A stretch of 64,000 nucleotides of DNA, taken from positions 160,004,817 through 160,068,816 of the forward strand of contig CM061132.1 of assembly GCA_030789695.1 (NCBI GenBank). The letters are read 5' to 3'. This document shows, piece after piece, positions 1 through 10,316 of this stretch (positions are counted from its first letter, which is position 1; the number at the start of each line of letters is the position of its first letter). The translations under genes and the position numbers were made by a program. The notes below the pieces were generated by a model. The model saw nothing but the letters and a program-made list of their open reading frames with translations, did no database searches and was not told the origin of the DNA. The DNA is from Scilla litardierei. Taxonomy: Eukaryota; Streptophyta; Magnoliopsida; Asparagales; Asparagaceae.

Positions 1-55
1 GGAAAACAGGCTGTGCAGGGGCATTTTGGTCACAATTTTTGGACGATTTTTGGGG

Positions 56-66
56 CTATTTAAACC
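56..66 (+). promoter_or_regulatory. TATA-like box of element A LTR
   Basis: The string CTATTTAAACC occurs here and again at 10074-10084 in the 3' LTR. It lies just downstream of the GC-rich palindrome cluster in U3 (visible at 9608-9990) and upstream of the hairpin array. Assignment as the LTR promoter is by position and sequence only. Confidence 0.45.
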
Positions 67-456
67 CTGTTTTTACCCTAGTTTGGAGAGCTCTCTCTTA
101 GATTTTTTGCAGCTTTTTAGATTAGTTTTTTTAGCTTTATTCTTGTGATTGGAGAAGGAGCAAAACTTGGATTTTTGTTGGATTAATTGAAGAACTACAT
201 TGGTTTGCATCTCTTTTCCCTAAAAATTCTATTTTTATTGTTTATATCATTGTTGTGATGAATTCTATTGCTTATCTCAACGATTATTTTTGTGATCTTG
301 CTATGATTTGTGAGTAGTCTCCACGTCTTGGGGCGTGGGGATGAACCCTACAAGCCCACTTTCATATTTGTGATGAATTGGTAGAAATTGAGCTAGAATT
401 GCTATTAGAGATTAGATCGGGATCGATTTACTACGGATTGCTTGGTATTCATATTC

Positions 457-757
457 AATTGGGATTTGCAAGAGATTGGATCCCAATTTGATAGGAAGCC
501 CTAGAAATCCGAATTGGGTTGGAGTCGGATTTTTCGAAGTATCGGTTTGCAAGAGATTGGACCGATACTAGGATTCCCGGTTGCAATTCTATACCGATAC
601 CCGTTTGCAAGAGATTGGACGGGTAAGAACTATCCTAATCTAGATCGTGGACCGAGTTTGCAAGAGATTGGGCTCGGTGCGCGATTGGACGATGATGTTG
701 ATCCTAATGCTAGCTTCCCTAGGGTAGGGTTTGCAAGAGATTGGACCCGACCCTAGG
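457..757 (+). repeat. Array of five hairpins with one invariant loop (5' LTR of A)
   Basis: Five hairpins share the exact 14-nt loop TTGCAAGAGATTGG. Stems differ: AATTGGGAT/ATCCCAATT (457-488, 9 bp), AGTATCGGT/ACCGATACT (538-569, 9 bp), TACCCGT/ACGGGTA (598-625, 7 bp), ACCGAGT/GCTCGGT (651-678, 7 bp with one G-T), and a 13 bp stem with one A-G mismatch (718-757). The same five occur in the 3' LTR at 21305-21336, 21386-21417, 21446-21473, 21499-21526 and 21566-21605. They lie about 400-700 bp after the TATA-like box, so they should be present in the transcript. Confidence 0.9.
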
Positions 758-1121
758 ATAGCTATAGACCGGCAACAGCGCGAGAGCGTGAGCTTGGTTC
801 TACATTCAGTTGCAACTAGTTCATCCGAATTCTCATTCTAGCAATTTTGATACCGATGAACCACATTTATGAAGTACGGTGTGTAGCGGGGATTCCCCAT
901 TCCCTAGACGTTCTTTATTTGATTTGATATTTCGCGCATTTGTCTGACGATTGTGACAGGACCGCCAAAGGCAAATTTCTCTTCTTAAATAGCCAGGTTG
1001 ATCGGAGCAAGCACAGTCATTCGTCCTCCCTGTGTTCGATATCCCGCTCGCTGCTACACCGTGCACTTGCGGTAAAACTACAACCGTTCTTTTGGGTCAC
1101 GTCCCGGAGCGATCAAGTTTT

Positions 1122-1139
1122 TGGCGCCGTTGCCGGGGA
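1122..1139 (+). other. Primer binding site complementary to tRNA-Asp(GUC)
   Basis: TGGCGCCGTTGCCGGGGA is the exact complement of the 3' end of plant cytosolic tRNA-Asp, six bases inside the 5' LTR. This primer is usual for Athila-lineage elements and fixes the plus orientation of element A. Confidence 0.9.
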
Positions 1140-1251
1140 GGCGATTGCGTTTGATCTTACCATCCTAGCTATTTCTTTCCTTTTATTTATTTTTTTTACC
1201 TAACCCTTCCACGGTACTAATCATTTCTTTGAAACTCTGTTTTCCCTGTGC

Positions 1252-4026
1252 ATGTACACGAGATCTACGGCGGACCCAGAAGCCTTATTATTTGATCCCG
1301 AGATCGAACGTACCGCGCGGAGACTTAGAGCGGAAAAGAGACAAAATCCGGAAGGGAGGTATATGACCAACCCGGAAACTCCTGAAGAATTGGCGGCAAG
1401 GATGGCGAGGATAATTTCTATTCGTGATAGGCTTCGGCCTAAGACCTCTTCTACTACCTCGTCCATTGCCGTGCCGCAGTTGGCGGCTGACAAGAACTTC
1501 GAGCTAAAGACTGGATTGGTGGTTTTGATGCAACAAGACCCATTTCATGGGAACGCCCATGAGAACCCCCACTACCACATCCAATTATTCTTGTCGAAGT
1601 GCGCCACATTTCAGATACCGGGGGTCTCCATCGATGCTATCAGACTGCGTCTCTTCCCCTTCACGCTTAAGGACAAGGCACTCTATTGGTTGAGGACGCA
1701 GGCTGACGGAGTTTTCACCTCTTGGGACGAGTTGGCGAGTGCATTTATTGATAAGTTCTATCCGCCATCCAAGACGGTGAAGATCCGAAGCGCTCTCATG
1801 TCCTTCAAGCAAGGACCCCAGGAGACGCTCTATGAAGCTTGGGAGCGTTTTAAGGATTTGCAGCATCAATGCCCGCACCACAGTATAGAAGATTGGGAGC
1901 TAGTTCATAGCTTCTACAACGGTCTCCAACCGGGGACCAAACAAATTATTGATGCCGCGGCGAATGGTGCTATCTTGTCAAAGACTCCCGAGGAAGCTAC
2001 GGCCCTAATTGAGGAGATGGCCTCAAATAACCAACAATGGGGCGATGAGCGAGGACACTCTACGTCCTCCTTAAAGCCAACTAGCATCTACGAGGCAAAG
2101 GCCGTAGCGGAGCTTACGAGCAAGTTTGATTCTCTCCACAAGGTAGTGGAGAGATTGGAGAAGTTCATCACGGAGCCCCAAGGGACCCCTTCCACCTCCG
2201 CGCCGACGAACCAAATGTGTGATTGGCAAGACCAATCTCAAGCCATGTACTCGGGAGGAGAGCAAGTAGAAGGATCCTTGGAGCAAGTACAATATGTTGC
2301 GGGGAACCAAGGATATTGGGCCAATCCGGCCACAAGAAATCATCCCGGATTCTCTTACGCCAACAATGAAGGAGCTTTGAACCCGCCACAACAACCACCT
2401 CAACAAGCTCGACCACCACCACCCCAACAACAATACTATCCACCGAGGGGGCCTCCACAACAAAACTTTCAACCAAAGCAACAAGTTCCACCATATAGGC
2501 CTTCCGGATACAACCAAGGGTGGAGGAATCAAAATCAAAACCCTCCACAAGCTCCACAACGATCCGACTTCGAAACTAGAGTGGAGGCGTTCATGGTCGA
2601 GCAAAATAAGGTAAATGCTAGCTTGAAGGCGGGGCAAGACTCCCTTAATACCATTGTGGCTCAAATATCGGAGCAATTGGCGTTGCTCAATCGGAACACT
2701 CAAAGATTGCCGGTGCAACCGGAGCAAAACCCACGGGGCAACACGGGCCACATCAATGCCGTAGTTGCCGTTACTACTAGAGGCGGGAAGGACACCACCC
2801 CCGCCATGATTCCTATTGAGGAGCCCGTGGAGGAAAGCTTGGAGCCAATTGAGCCGATAGTTGAAGTTGAAAAGGAGAAGGAGCCACAAGACAAAGAGAA
2901 ATCTAGAGCGGAGCAATTGATTGAGGAAAGGCGCTTCATGCCACCGGTCCCATTCCCCCAAAGGCTCGCTAAAGCGAAAATGGAGAAAAGGCTAGCAAAA
3001 TTTCTCGAGTACCTAAGAGGAGTTAGCCTTAACATTCCCTTCCTTGACGCCATCGTCGAGATCCCCACGTATGCTAAATTTTTGAAAGACTTGATTTCGG
3101 GGAGGAAAAGGAAGGAGAAGATCATGCTAGCCGAGGAGGGCTCTTGGTTCACCAAGAGAGAGAAGGAGCCGGCAAAATTTAAAGATCCGGGGAGTTTTCG
3201 GATTCCTTGCACTTTGGGCGGCGTCCCTCTTCAAAAGGCGTTGGTTGATCTTGGGGCTAGTGTGAGCCTCATGCCTCTCTCCATGTTCTTAAGGCTAAAC
3301 ACCGGGACAAAGTTGAAACCCACCGACATGCGCATTCAATTAGCCGATGGACGGATAACAAGGCCGGTGGGGATTGCCGAAGACATACCGCTACAAGTCC
3401 CGGGGGGAATATGCTTGCCATGTGACTTCTTGATCATGGACGTTAAGGAGGAGGGAGACACTTCATTGATACTTGGACGCCCGTTCCTAGCCACCGCCGG
3501 AGTCATCGTCGACGTGCGCGAAGGTACCCTAACTTTAAACGTCGGAAACATCGAGGTGGAGCTCCACATTCCTAAGGCCATGAAGCACATGCCTTATCAT
3601 GAGCAACTTGACTACATGGACCTCCTTGATGAGGTGATAGAGGAGGCGATCCCTCACTCAATTGGCGCTCTTTTTGATGAAGATTTTGAGGAAGGCCCGG
3701 ATTTAGGCCAAGATGCGAAGAAAAATGATTCCCCCGACCTCTCCGCTGAAGATGATGAAGGCGACGCTGATGTCGCAAGGATTCGAGAGCTCTGCAAGCT
3801 CTCGAAACTAAAGTCTCCGAAGAAAGCTCCGCCGGCACGGAAATCGGCATCACCGGCAAAACCGTTGACCGGAGCAAATGCTAGCTTGGGGGAGCCTCCC
3901 CCAACACTATTCGAGACGAGAGACCACCGCGGGAGAACACTACGCCGCAACTTCCCAATCCAAGCGTTCTCCCCGGAAAGTTTGATGGGTGCATCTCATA
4001 TGCACCAAACATCCCGCATTGATTGA
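1252..4026 (+). CDS. Athila-type Gag-protease polyprotein, 924 aa, intact
   Basis: This is an uninterrupted ORF just after the primer site. A retrotransposon Gag domain lies at about residues 95-260 (LFPFTLKDKALYWL, YEAWERFKDL). A Pro/Gln-rich stretch (about 375-435) follows, then a conserved segment before the protease (FPQRLAKAKMEKRLAKFLEY). An aspartic-protease-like core comes next, with D666-L-G-A-S, then ILGRPFLATAGV. The DLGA form instead of D[ST]GA also occurs in element C and is, as I recall, common in Athila elements. Where these Gags normally carry a CX2CX4HX4C knuckle (about residue 320) only one cysteine remains. The acidic tail ends in a true stop instead of running into reverse transcriptase. 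Product: capsid/nucleocapsid precursor with its own protease. Intactness with pol missing suggests selection on Gag or a young copy. Confidence 0.88.
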   Translation: MYTRSTADPEALLFDPEIERTARRLRAEKRQNPEGRYMTNPETPEELAARMARIISIRDRLRPKTSSTTSSIAVPQLAADKNFELKTGLVVLMQQDPFHGNAHENPHYHIQLFLSKCATFQIPGVSIDAIRLRLFPFTLKDKALYWLRTQADGVFTSWDELASAFIDKFYPPSKTVKIRSALMSFKQGPQETLYEAWERFKDLQHQCPHHSIEDWELVHSFYNGLQPGTKQIIDAAANGAILSKTPEEATALIEEMASNNQQWGDERGHSTSSLKPTSIYEAKAVAELTSKFDSLHKVVERLEKFITEPQGTPSTSAPTNQMCDWQDQSQAMYSGGEQVEGSLEQVQYVAGNQGYWANPATRNHPGFSYANNEGALNPPQQPPQQARPPPPQQQYYPPRGPPQQNFQPKQQVPPYRPSGYNQGWRNQNQNPPQAPQRSDFETRVEAFMVEQNKVNASLKAGQDSLNTIVAQISEQLALLNRNTQRLPVQPEQNPRGNTGHINAVVAVTTRGGKDTTPAMIPIEEPVEESLEPIEPIVEVEKEKEPQDKEKSRAEQLIEERRFMPPVPFPQRLAKAKMEKRLAKFLEYLRGVSLNIPFLDAIVEIPTYAKFLKDLISGRKRKEKIMLAEEGSWFTKREKEPAKFKDPGSFRIPCTLGGVPLQKALVDLGASVSLMPLSMFLRLNTGTKLKPTDMRIQLADGRITRPVGIAEDIPLQVPGGICLPCDFLIMDVKEEGDTSLILGRPFLATAGVIVDVREGTLTLNVGNIEVELHIPKAMKHMPYHEQLDYMDLLDEVIEEAIPHSIGALFDEDFEEGPDLGQDAKKNDSPDLSAEDDEGDADVARIRELCKLSKLKSPKKAPPARKSASPAKPLTGANASLGEPPPTLFETRDHRGRTLRRNFPIQAFSPESLMGASHMHQTSRID

Positions 4027-4351
4027 AAATTATAAGGGGTCGAGCTCACGACCTTAAACGAGCGCTTGTCGGGAGGCAACCCGACGGTTTTTGCTTTATT
4101 TTTACTTTTCCTTTATTTTCATTTTAGAAATTTTTAGTGTTTTGAGTCGTTCGCCCAAAATTTTTGTGATAACGGGTCCTATTTTTCTTGACAGGAGAGG
4201 AGATAGGTAGATCCATCATGAGGAGGATGAACGAGTCGACGAGGAGCGCCCCAAGAAGGCGCTCGACGCTTAGGAGGAAGATGAAATCGATTGGAGGAAG
4301 AAAGACGGAGTTTAGAGCCAAAACGAAGACAAACAGCAGAACACAAGGCTC

Positions 4352-4676
4352 ACTCGGCCGAGTATACTAGTCACTCGGCCGAGTACATAAGTTCGTCCGG
4401 CCGAGCCGCTCACGAACGAGGGAAGTCTGCTGTACCCAACTCTCTGTTTATTTTCTTGATTTCGATATAACTGCTACTCGGCCAAGTATATATATTCACT
4501 CGGCCGAGTAAAACGGATACCCTCCTAGGGCGAGTCTTGCCGAGTAGCTTGAGTCACTCGGCCGAATGGACTTACTCCACTCGGCCGAGTCTGGCAAAGC
4601 CACTCGGCCGCAGCGTAAGCGAGGAGAAATTTTCATTGATCCCGCTCGGCCGAGTGGCCTAGTCACTCGGTCGAGT
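4352..4676 (+). repeat. Internal cluster of CTCGGCCGAG palindromes
   Basis: About ten copies or near-copies of the palindrome ACTCGGCCGAGT lie within 325 bp (for example 4352, 4372, 4498, 4578, 4643), spaced irregularly. The same motif forms the U3 cluster of the LTR (9608-9990). Its presence in two separate places of one element suggests a protein-binding site cluster or a copied LTR segment. Function is unknown. Confidence 0.8.
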
Positions 4677-5033
4677 CGTAACTTTTATTATATAAGGGCG
4701 AGGGGGGGTGCATTTTTCGAAATCGCAAAAATCCCCAAACGAGCCCGACCCTTCGTTTCCCTCGCCCGGTAGCCCTCGCTTTCACCTCACTCGCCCGACC
4801 CACTCGCCCGCGCCGCCGCTCGGCCCGCCACCACCGGCCGGCCACCGCCGCGACTCGCCCGAGTCGCCGGCGGCGGCAGCCGCTCCGGCCACCTCCGGTA
4901 TCACCCCTATTGCCCGTTTTCTCCTCTTTTCGAGTATTTCTTGAGGATCCATGTGCTAAACGCCCCCTAACCCAAATCAATTCCTAAATCTATCTATTAT
5001 ACCCCTAATGCTCCATACATTTTGATTATTACT

Positions 5034-5059
5034 CACTGATATCGCCTTTTCATGCGCAG
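5034..5059 (+). promoter_or_regulatory. Candidate 3' splice site upstream of ATHILA ORF-1
   Basis: A pyrimidine-rich run ending CATGCGCAG/G lies about 180 bp before the ORF-1 start codon. Env-like second ORFs of plant gypsy elements are thought to be expressed from spliced mRNA, so this is a plausible acceptor. The donor was not identified. Confidence 0.25.
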
Positions 5060-5240
5060 GTTGCTTATTGGAGCTTAGGGGAGCTCAGGGGAGCTTCTAC
5101 GGGCTGATTCGGACTTCGCAGAGGCGCTGACTTCGCACGCTTCCACTGCTTAGCACTCGCGGCGTGTCGGGGTACTCTCTTTCCATTATTTTTGCACACG
5201 CCACACTTTTCACGTTTTTCGGCGCGCGCTCGGGGCCGAT

Positions 5241-7361
5241 ATGCCGCCCCGGACACGGCCGCGTTCGACGAGAGCTTCCGCCAAGCGGAAGCGGTCGGAC
5301 GAGCCCGGCCCCTCTCACGAGGTGGAGGACTCTCCTTCACCGTCCCCCACACACCCCGCACACCCAGCACAGCCTGCAAGCCCCGCACACCCCGCACAGC
5401 CTGCAGTGCACCCACAGCCCGCATAGCCTCTCCCTGCCGACCCACAGCCACCACCACCGGCTCCACTGGTCGGGCCGCTCGGGATTACGTTCCGAGACGA
5501 CGCACACCGCGCCGTCTTCGACCGTATCTCCCAGCGCTCGATCGTACCCTCCAGGTTTGCACACCTCGCTGACCTAGGACGCCTGGGGATACTAGAGGGG
5601 ATACTCACGTTGTACGACAACGTGGGTTGGCGCGACTTCCTTCAGGTGTCGGCGGACACGTTCACCCGCCCGACGCTTGAAGTTCTGAGTTCGATCGCCC
5701 GGACCGACGAGGGATGCTCATTTCGGTTCATGAACCGAGAGTGCCAGGTCACTCTCGATATGATGAGAGCATTCTTCTCGTGGCCCGCTGTCCCCAGAGC
5801 CGATCGCGATTACGGCCCCACCCATATCCCCCCACCTTCCTTCGACGCCGGTGCCTTCTGGGCCCGGATTACGGGCCACCACGCTGCCTTTGACCCTAGT
5901 AGGGCCAAGGCCTCGGCCATTGTTCACCCCTGCCTCCGCATAGCCCAGCGCCTCATGGCGACCACCTTCTTGGCCAGATATGAGCCGGGCACGATGTCTA
6001 CGCCAGAGCTCTACATGCTTTATGCGATGACACGTCCCAGAGCTCTATCTAGGGATGGAGACGAGCTTGTCCCCGCCGTCGTGATCGACATTACGGCTTG
6101 GTTTTTAGACCGCATCATTGTATCGGGGGGCGCTCGCTCACCGATATGCTGCGGCGGTCTGATCACCCTGCTTACCATGATGACCGGCGAGGACCTACCT
6201 GACAACTTGCGATGGGTCCCGGGCCCCACTTCTCTGTCGATAGACGTTATGGCCCGGATGAAGATGCTTCGTCCACATGGTGAGCGTCACTGGGTCTGGT
6301 TGCACGGCCCTTACGGTGCCGACTACATGATTCTCCCGAGCCCTGCTCGGACTCAGATTGCACCAGCCCACGTCGACTGGCTCCCTGCGATGGATGTTCT
6401 CATCCCCGCTGCCTACGTGCTCGAGGCCGAGGAGGCCGAGCAGGCCCACGCTGCCCACGCTGCCCAGGCTGCCCCCGCAGACCCTGCTGCACACCCTGCC
6501 GAGCCTGCTGCCGACCCCGTTGACCCAGTGGCCCCTCAGCCTATTCCTGATGTTTCTGCCGCTCTTGACACCCCTGTCTCCACCCCTGTCAGTGTCACGA
6601 GTACCTCAGCTGAGCCCACTTCCACCACTTCCACCACTTCCGCGGCTGTCACCACTGTCACCACCACACCCACTACCACTGCTGGCCCTCTGTCTGCTGA
6701 GCCGATTTCCTCTGCCCCACCCGAGCGCCCGCCGACCGTAGTCGAGTGCGGAGAGCCCTCTGTCTCCACTGCCGCTGTATTTTCCGAGAGTGTCGTGGCG
6801 TCTGTCCACACTTCTGTGCCACTGACCTCTCTGGCCGCCTCGCTGCCACTTTTGCACACTTCTTTCGCTGCCGCTGCCTCCACTTCTCACCAGCCGGTGT
6901 CCCGGCCTCACACCGAGGCCAGGCCCATATTTGCAGGCACGGCACCTTTTGTCCCCTTCCCTGCTGAGCCCGTTACATACTCTACTCGCGTACGCCAGCC
7001 TCGCCCTGCACAGCCTAGACCGGTGCGTCCCTCTGCACCACCCCCGCCCGACACTGTACTGCAGAGCATACGTGCTCTTGAGTTGGCGGTGAGTGGTCTT
7101 AGAGGTGACCTTAGGACCCTGTCCTCCACCGTCTCTGCGATGGCTGGACGCTTCGAGCCGATCCCCCAGATCCATTACTGTCTCACCCAGGTTCTGGAGC
7201 GTCTCCCGCGCGTACCCCCACCCACCCAGCAGGTTCCCACACACACTTCCACACACACTAGACCTGCTTCCACTTCCACGCCCGCCCCAGCTCAGCAGCC
7301 TACACCACCACCACCACCACCACCGCCTCAGGACGGAGACGGCGCAGCACCACCTTCTTAG
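5241..7361 (+). pseudogene. ATHILA ORF-1 family protein, broken by one in-frame stop
   Basis: Frame 5241-7361 starts with a basic N-terminus (MPPRTRPRSTRASAKRKR), is interrupted once by TAG at 5424-5426, and stays open for 645 further codons. The conserved part, about 5475-6250, has the ATHILA ORF-1 layout: a short segment ending FDRISQRSIVPSRF, then CQVTLDMMRAFFSWP, then a helical region with ITAWFLDRI. The C-terminal half is low-complexity Ala/Pro/Thr/Ser with a possible short coiled coil (LQSIRALELAVSGLRGDL) and a run of prolines before the stop. I see no signal peptide or membrane segment, so the env-like label given to second ORFs of Athila has no support here. Function of the family is unknown. 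A downstream ATG at 5610 could give a shorter 583 aa product. Confidence 0.75.
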
Positions 7362-9314
7362 GCACCCTTGATGCCTTGATTTATTCCTGCCGTTGTGCTG
7401 CCCGTTTCTGCTGGGTCCTGTTGCACTATTTGTCCACCCCCCCTCCCCTCACTTATTATGGTATTCTCTTTTTGATCGTATCTTTTTATATCTATTTTGG
7501 GAGAGAGGGAGAGTTTTTGGTGCCACTTTTATCTATGTATCGCTCCTATCTGTGCATGCATCATGTCCGCATCATATTTTCATTTCTTTATTTTACCTTT
7601 TTCTTTTCATTTTTCCATGCATGCATCCTCACTTGCCCCTCCCATCGCTTGTCTCTCGGTGTGCCACACTTTGCACATTGAGGACACTGTGCCATTTAGC
7701 TTGGGGGAGTGAGTTCTCATGTTCTTTTTCGATTTGCCACCTTTATTTTTAGTTTTTCACACCATTTTTTCGCTTTTGCACTTATTCTTCACTATTTTTC
7801 TTTTATTTTGCCATGCATCACGTTTTTCTTATTTTCTTGTGTGCCGCATTGCATAGTTTTATTTTTCCTTCATCTTTATTTCTTTCTTTTTCATCTCATG
7901 CTAGAGATGACTTTTCTATGATGATGATGACGTTGGATTTAGCTTATTCTATATGCATGCTATATTTGTTATGTCTTAGGTTTTATTTCAGATATCATAT
8001 GCTATGACTTGCCTTGCATTTAGGAATAGTAACCCACACCTTTTTCCGCATGAAAATGGATGAAATTTTATTATTAGCTGAGCCTGAATATTCATATGTA
8101 TGCTACCACAGAAAACACACCAAGATTCACGCATTGAGTGCCTATATCTGGAGTACTGATTTCTTTTCCTATATCACTTCTATATGCATGAATTGTACAC
8201 TTCACTTCAGGATGATTGAATGATGTTAGCTATGATAAATCTGGATTAGTTAGCTTTTTTGTGATCGAAACTGAGTAGATTAGATTACCCTGCTGAAGTT
8301 GTCGTGCATGTCTTATAGAGTGAACCGAGAGTTATATTTATTTCTTTCTCCACAAATCTTGAACATCATTTCTCTACTTTTAAAATCATTGGTGAATATC
8401 CCCTTAGTGATTCTATTTTATGGCATTTTCCCCCGCTGCTAATTCCTAGCTCCAAATCTCTTATTCTATAAAAAAAGAGAGAGAAAAACATTCTTGTACA
8501 TCATTATCTCTCTCTGAGTTGGGATCGTTGTGTATATATTGCTTATTGCAAAGAAAAAAAAAAGAAAAAAAAACAAAAGAAAAAAAAGAGGAAAAATCCT
8601 GAATAAAAGATCCCATCTCACTTTCTTTCTTTCTTCTTTCTTTTCGTTGCCTTTGGAGCTATATATAAAAAAATGGGGATGTAAATATTTTTTATGCCAC
8701 CACGCTTATAAATAAGCTTGGGGGAGGGGAACCATTGATGTGCGAGAGAGTGACTACTTGACATTGCACGACAACCTAGGCTAAGTAATATTCTATATTC
8801 GGTGAGATTATTTTAGTTTTACGAAATCCAGAAATCTAAGCCTAGCGTTCATTTCATGTAATCCATACTTTTCTATTCTCTCTATTCTATAGTGTGATAC
8901 TCTTATACTCCTGATAGAAAGCGTTCAATTGAAAAGTGTGTGATCTGTGATTTGTATACCGCTTTAAATGATTCAGACGACGTTAATTTTAAAATTATTC
9001 CGTTTTTCATGATTATATCGTTTTTCGTGGGTTTTCTATTTCTATTTGCACTATTATACTATGATATCAAAAATAAAATTCTTTGACATGTATTTTTCAT
9101 TCGGTGCATGCTATAAGAGTAAGTGAAACCCACGTCCTGAGAAAATGATCTAGTATCCTACCTCTTCGCTTCTTTCTTTCTTTATTTTCATTTCGTTTTC
9201 ATTCTTCTTCGTTTTTCTTTTTCCGTTTTTCGCCGTTTTCGTTTTCCGAATCCACCGGGTTCGCCTTTTACTTATCTTCCTCGAGGACGAGTAAGAGGCA
9301 AGCTTGGGGGATTT
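7362..9314 (+). other. 3' untranslated region of element A with three polypurine-tract-like motifs
   Basis: No gene is supported. The string AGCTTGGGGGA occurs three times: 7698-7708 (preceded by a CATTGAGGACACTGTG motif at 7675-7690), 8715-8725, and 9301-9311 directly before the 3' LTR. The last is the polypurine tract by position, preceded by TCGAGGACGAG. The rest is pyrimidine-rich with A-rich runs around 8550-8600. Confidence 0.7.
9300..9311 (+). other. Polypurine tract of element A
   Basis: AAGCTTGGGGGA ends three bases before the TGATCA start of the 3' LTR, the expected place for the plus-strand primer. Confidence 0.75.
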
Positions 9315-10316
9315 TGATCACTCCTTATTTTACACCTTTTTTCCGCATGTTTGCATGCCATTTAGATCGCCCAAATCATGTTTTTCACGATATATCGACG
9401 ATATTGCGATACTTTTCACGATTTGTTGTTTTTGTCGCATTTCAGGTGATTTGGCGCGATTTGGAGTGATCTCGAGATGTTCTTACTCTAGACGGCCACC
9501 GACGACCTCCCCGAGGGGTATTTTGCTGATTGGAGAGGAGCGGAAGAAGAATGAACGTCGCAGGAGCGATGAGGAGGCCAAAACAAGCAGATTGGGCATT
9601 TTTTGTGTCCCACTCGGCCGAGTGGAGGAGCCACTCGGCCGACCAGCGAGACACTGCTCGGCCGACCAGTTCAGACACGATTTCTATGTGCACTCGGCCG
9701 AGCACCGAAGACCACATCGGCCGAGTGACGATACCACGTCCGTCCGAGTGGCGCCCAGACGAAGCCCTTCCAAAACATCGAAGTTACTGTTTTTCGGCTG
9801 CCTGAACTTCAGAAGACCCACTCGGCCGAGTGGTAAATCTCGTCCGCCCGAGTGCAGTGAAGTCATCGGCCGAGTGACGACAACTCACTCGGCCGAGCCG
9901 CCCCCGAAGTAGAGACCCCTGAAGGACCTGACTTACTGGAAAATTATAGGGTTTCTCACTCGGCCGAGCGACTTTTGTCACTCGGCCGAGTGCGACGCGC
10001 TGCCTGTAGCGAAAACTGCGGAAAACAGGCTGTGTAGGGGCATTTTGGTGACAATTTTTGGACGATTTTTGGTGCTATTTAAACCCTGTTTTTACCCTAG
10101 TTTGGAGGGCTCTCTCTTAGATTTTTTGCAGCTTTTTAGATTAGTTTTTTAGCTTTATTCTTGTGATTGGAGAAGGAGCAAAACTTGGATTTTTGTTGGA
10201 TTAATTGAAGAACTACATTGGTTTGCATCTCTTTTCCCTAAAAATTCTATTTTCATTGTTTATATCATTGTTGTGATGAATTCTATTGCTTATCTCAACG
10301 ATTATTTTTGTGATCT
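9315..10316 (+). repeat. 3' LTR of element A, left part
   Basis: This begins TGATCACTCC and runs to the insertion site of element B. It ends in GATCT (10312-10316), the target duplication of B, and continues at 21147. It contains the whole U3, with the palindrome cluster and the TATA-like box at 10074-10084. Confidence 0.92.
9608..9990 (+). repeat. U3 cluster of CTCGGCCGAG palindromes
   Basis: About twelve copies or half-copies of CACTCGGCCGAGTG lie in 380 bp (for example 9610, 9689, 9819, 9886, 9957, 9977). The block ends about 85 bp upstream of the TATA-like box, the location expected for enhancer or silencer sites. Some copies are degenerate in one arm only. Confidence 0.85.

Larger units (their letters stand above)
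1..1115 (+). repeat. 5' LTR of element A (partial)
   Basis: This aligns without indels from the hairpin region onward to the 3' LTR (constant offset 20848 between 466 and 1115). It ends in GATCA six bases before the primer binding site. A TATTTAAA box at 57-64 places the transcription start near 90, so most of this segment is R/U5 and transcribed leader. It differs from the 3' LTR at only scattered positions by eye, suggesting a fairly recent insertion; no divergence was computed. Confidence 0.92.
4027..5240 (+). other. Non-coding inter-ORF region of element A
   Basis: No gene is seen. After the gag-pro stop comes a short imperfect palindrome, GTCGGGAGGCAACCCGAC (4067-4084), of a type that recurs downstream of pol in Athila/Tat elements; here it follows protease directly, marking where RT-RH-INT are missing. 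The rest is the CTCGGCCGAG array and a pyrimidine-rich tract with a candidate splice acceptor. Confidence 0.55.

Noticed and set aside
2071..2961. Long minus-strand frames opposite gag of element A
   Set aside because: Shadow of the Gln/Pro-rich coding strand; Leu/Trp-rich and without domains.
4566..4980. Coding frames over the CTCGGCCGAG cluster and following GC-rich part
   Set aside because: Composition-driven frames without conserved domains, between two real ORFs.
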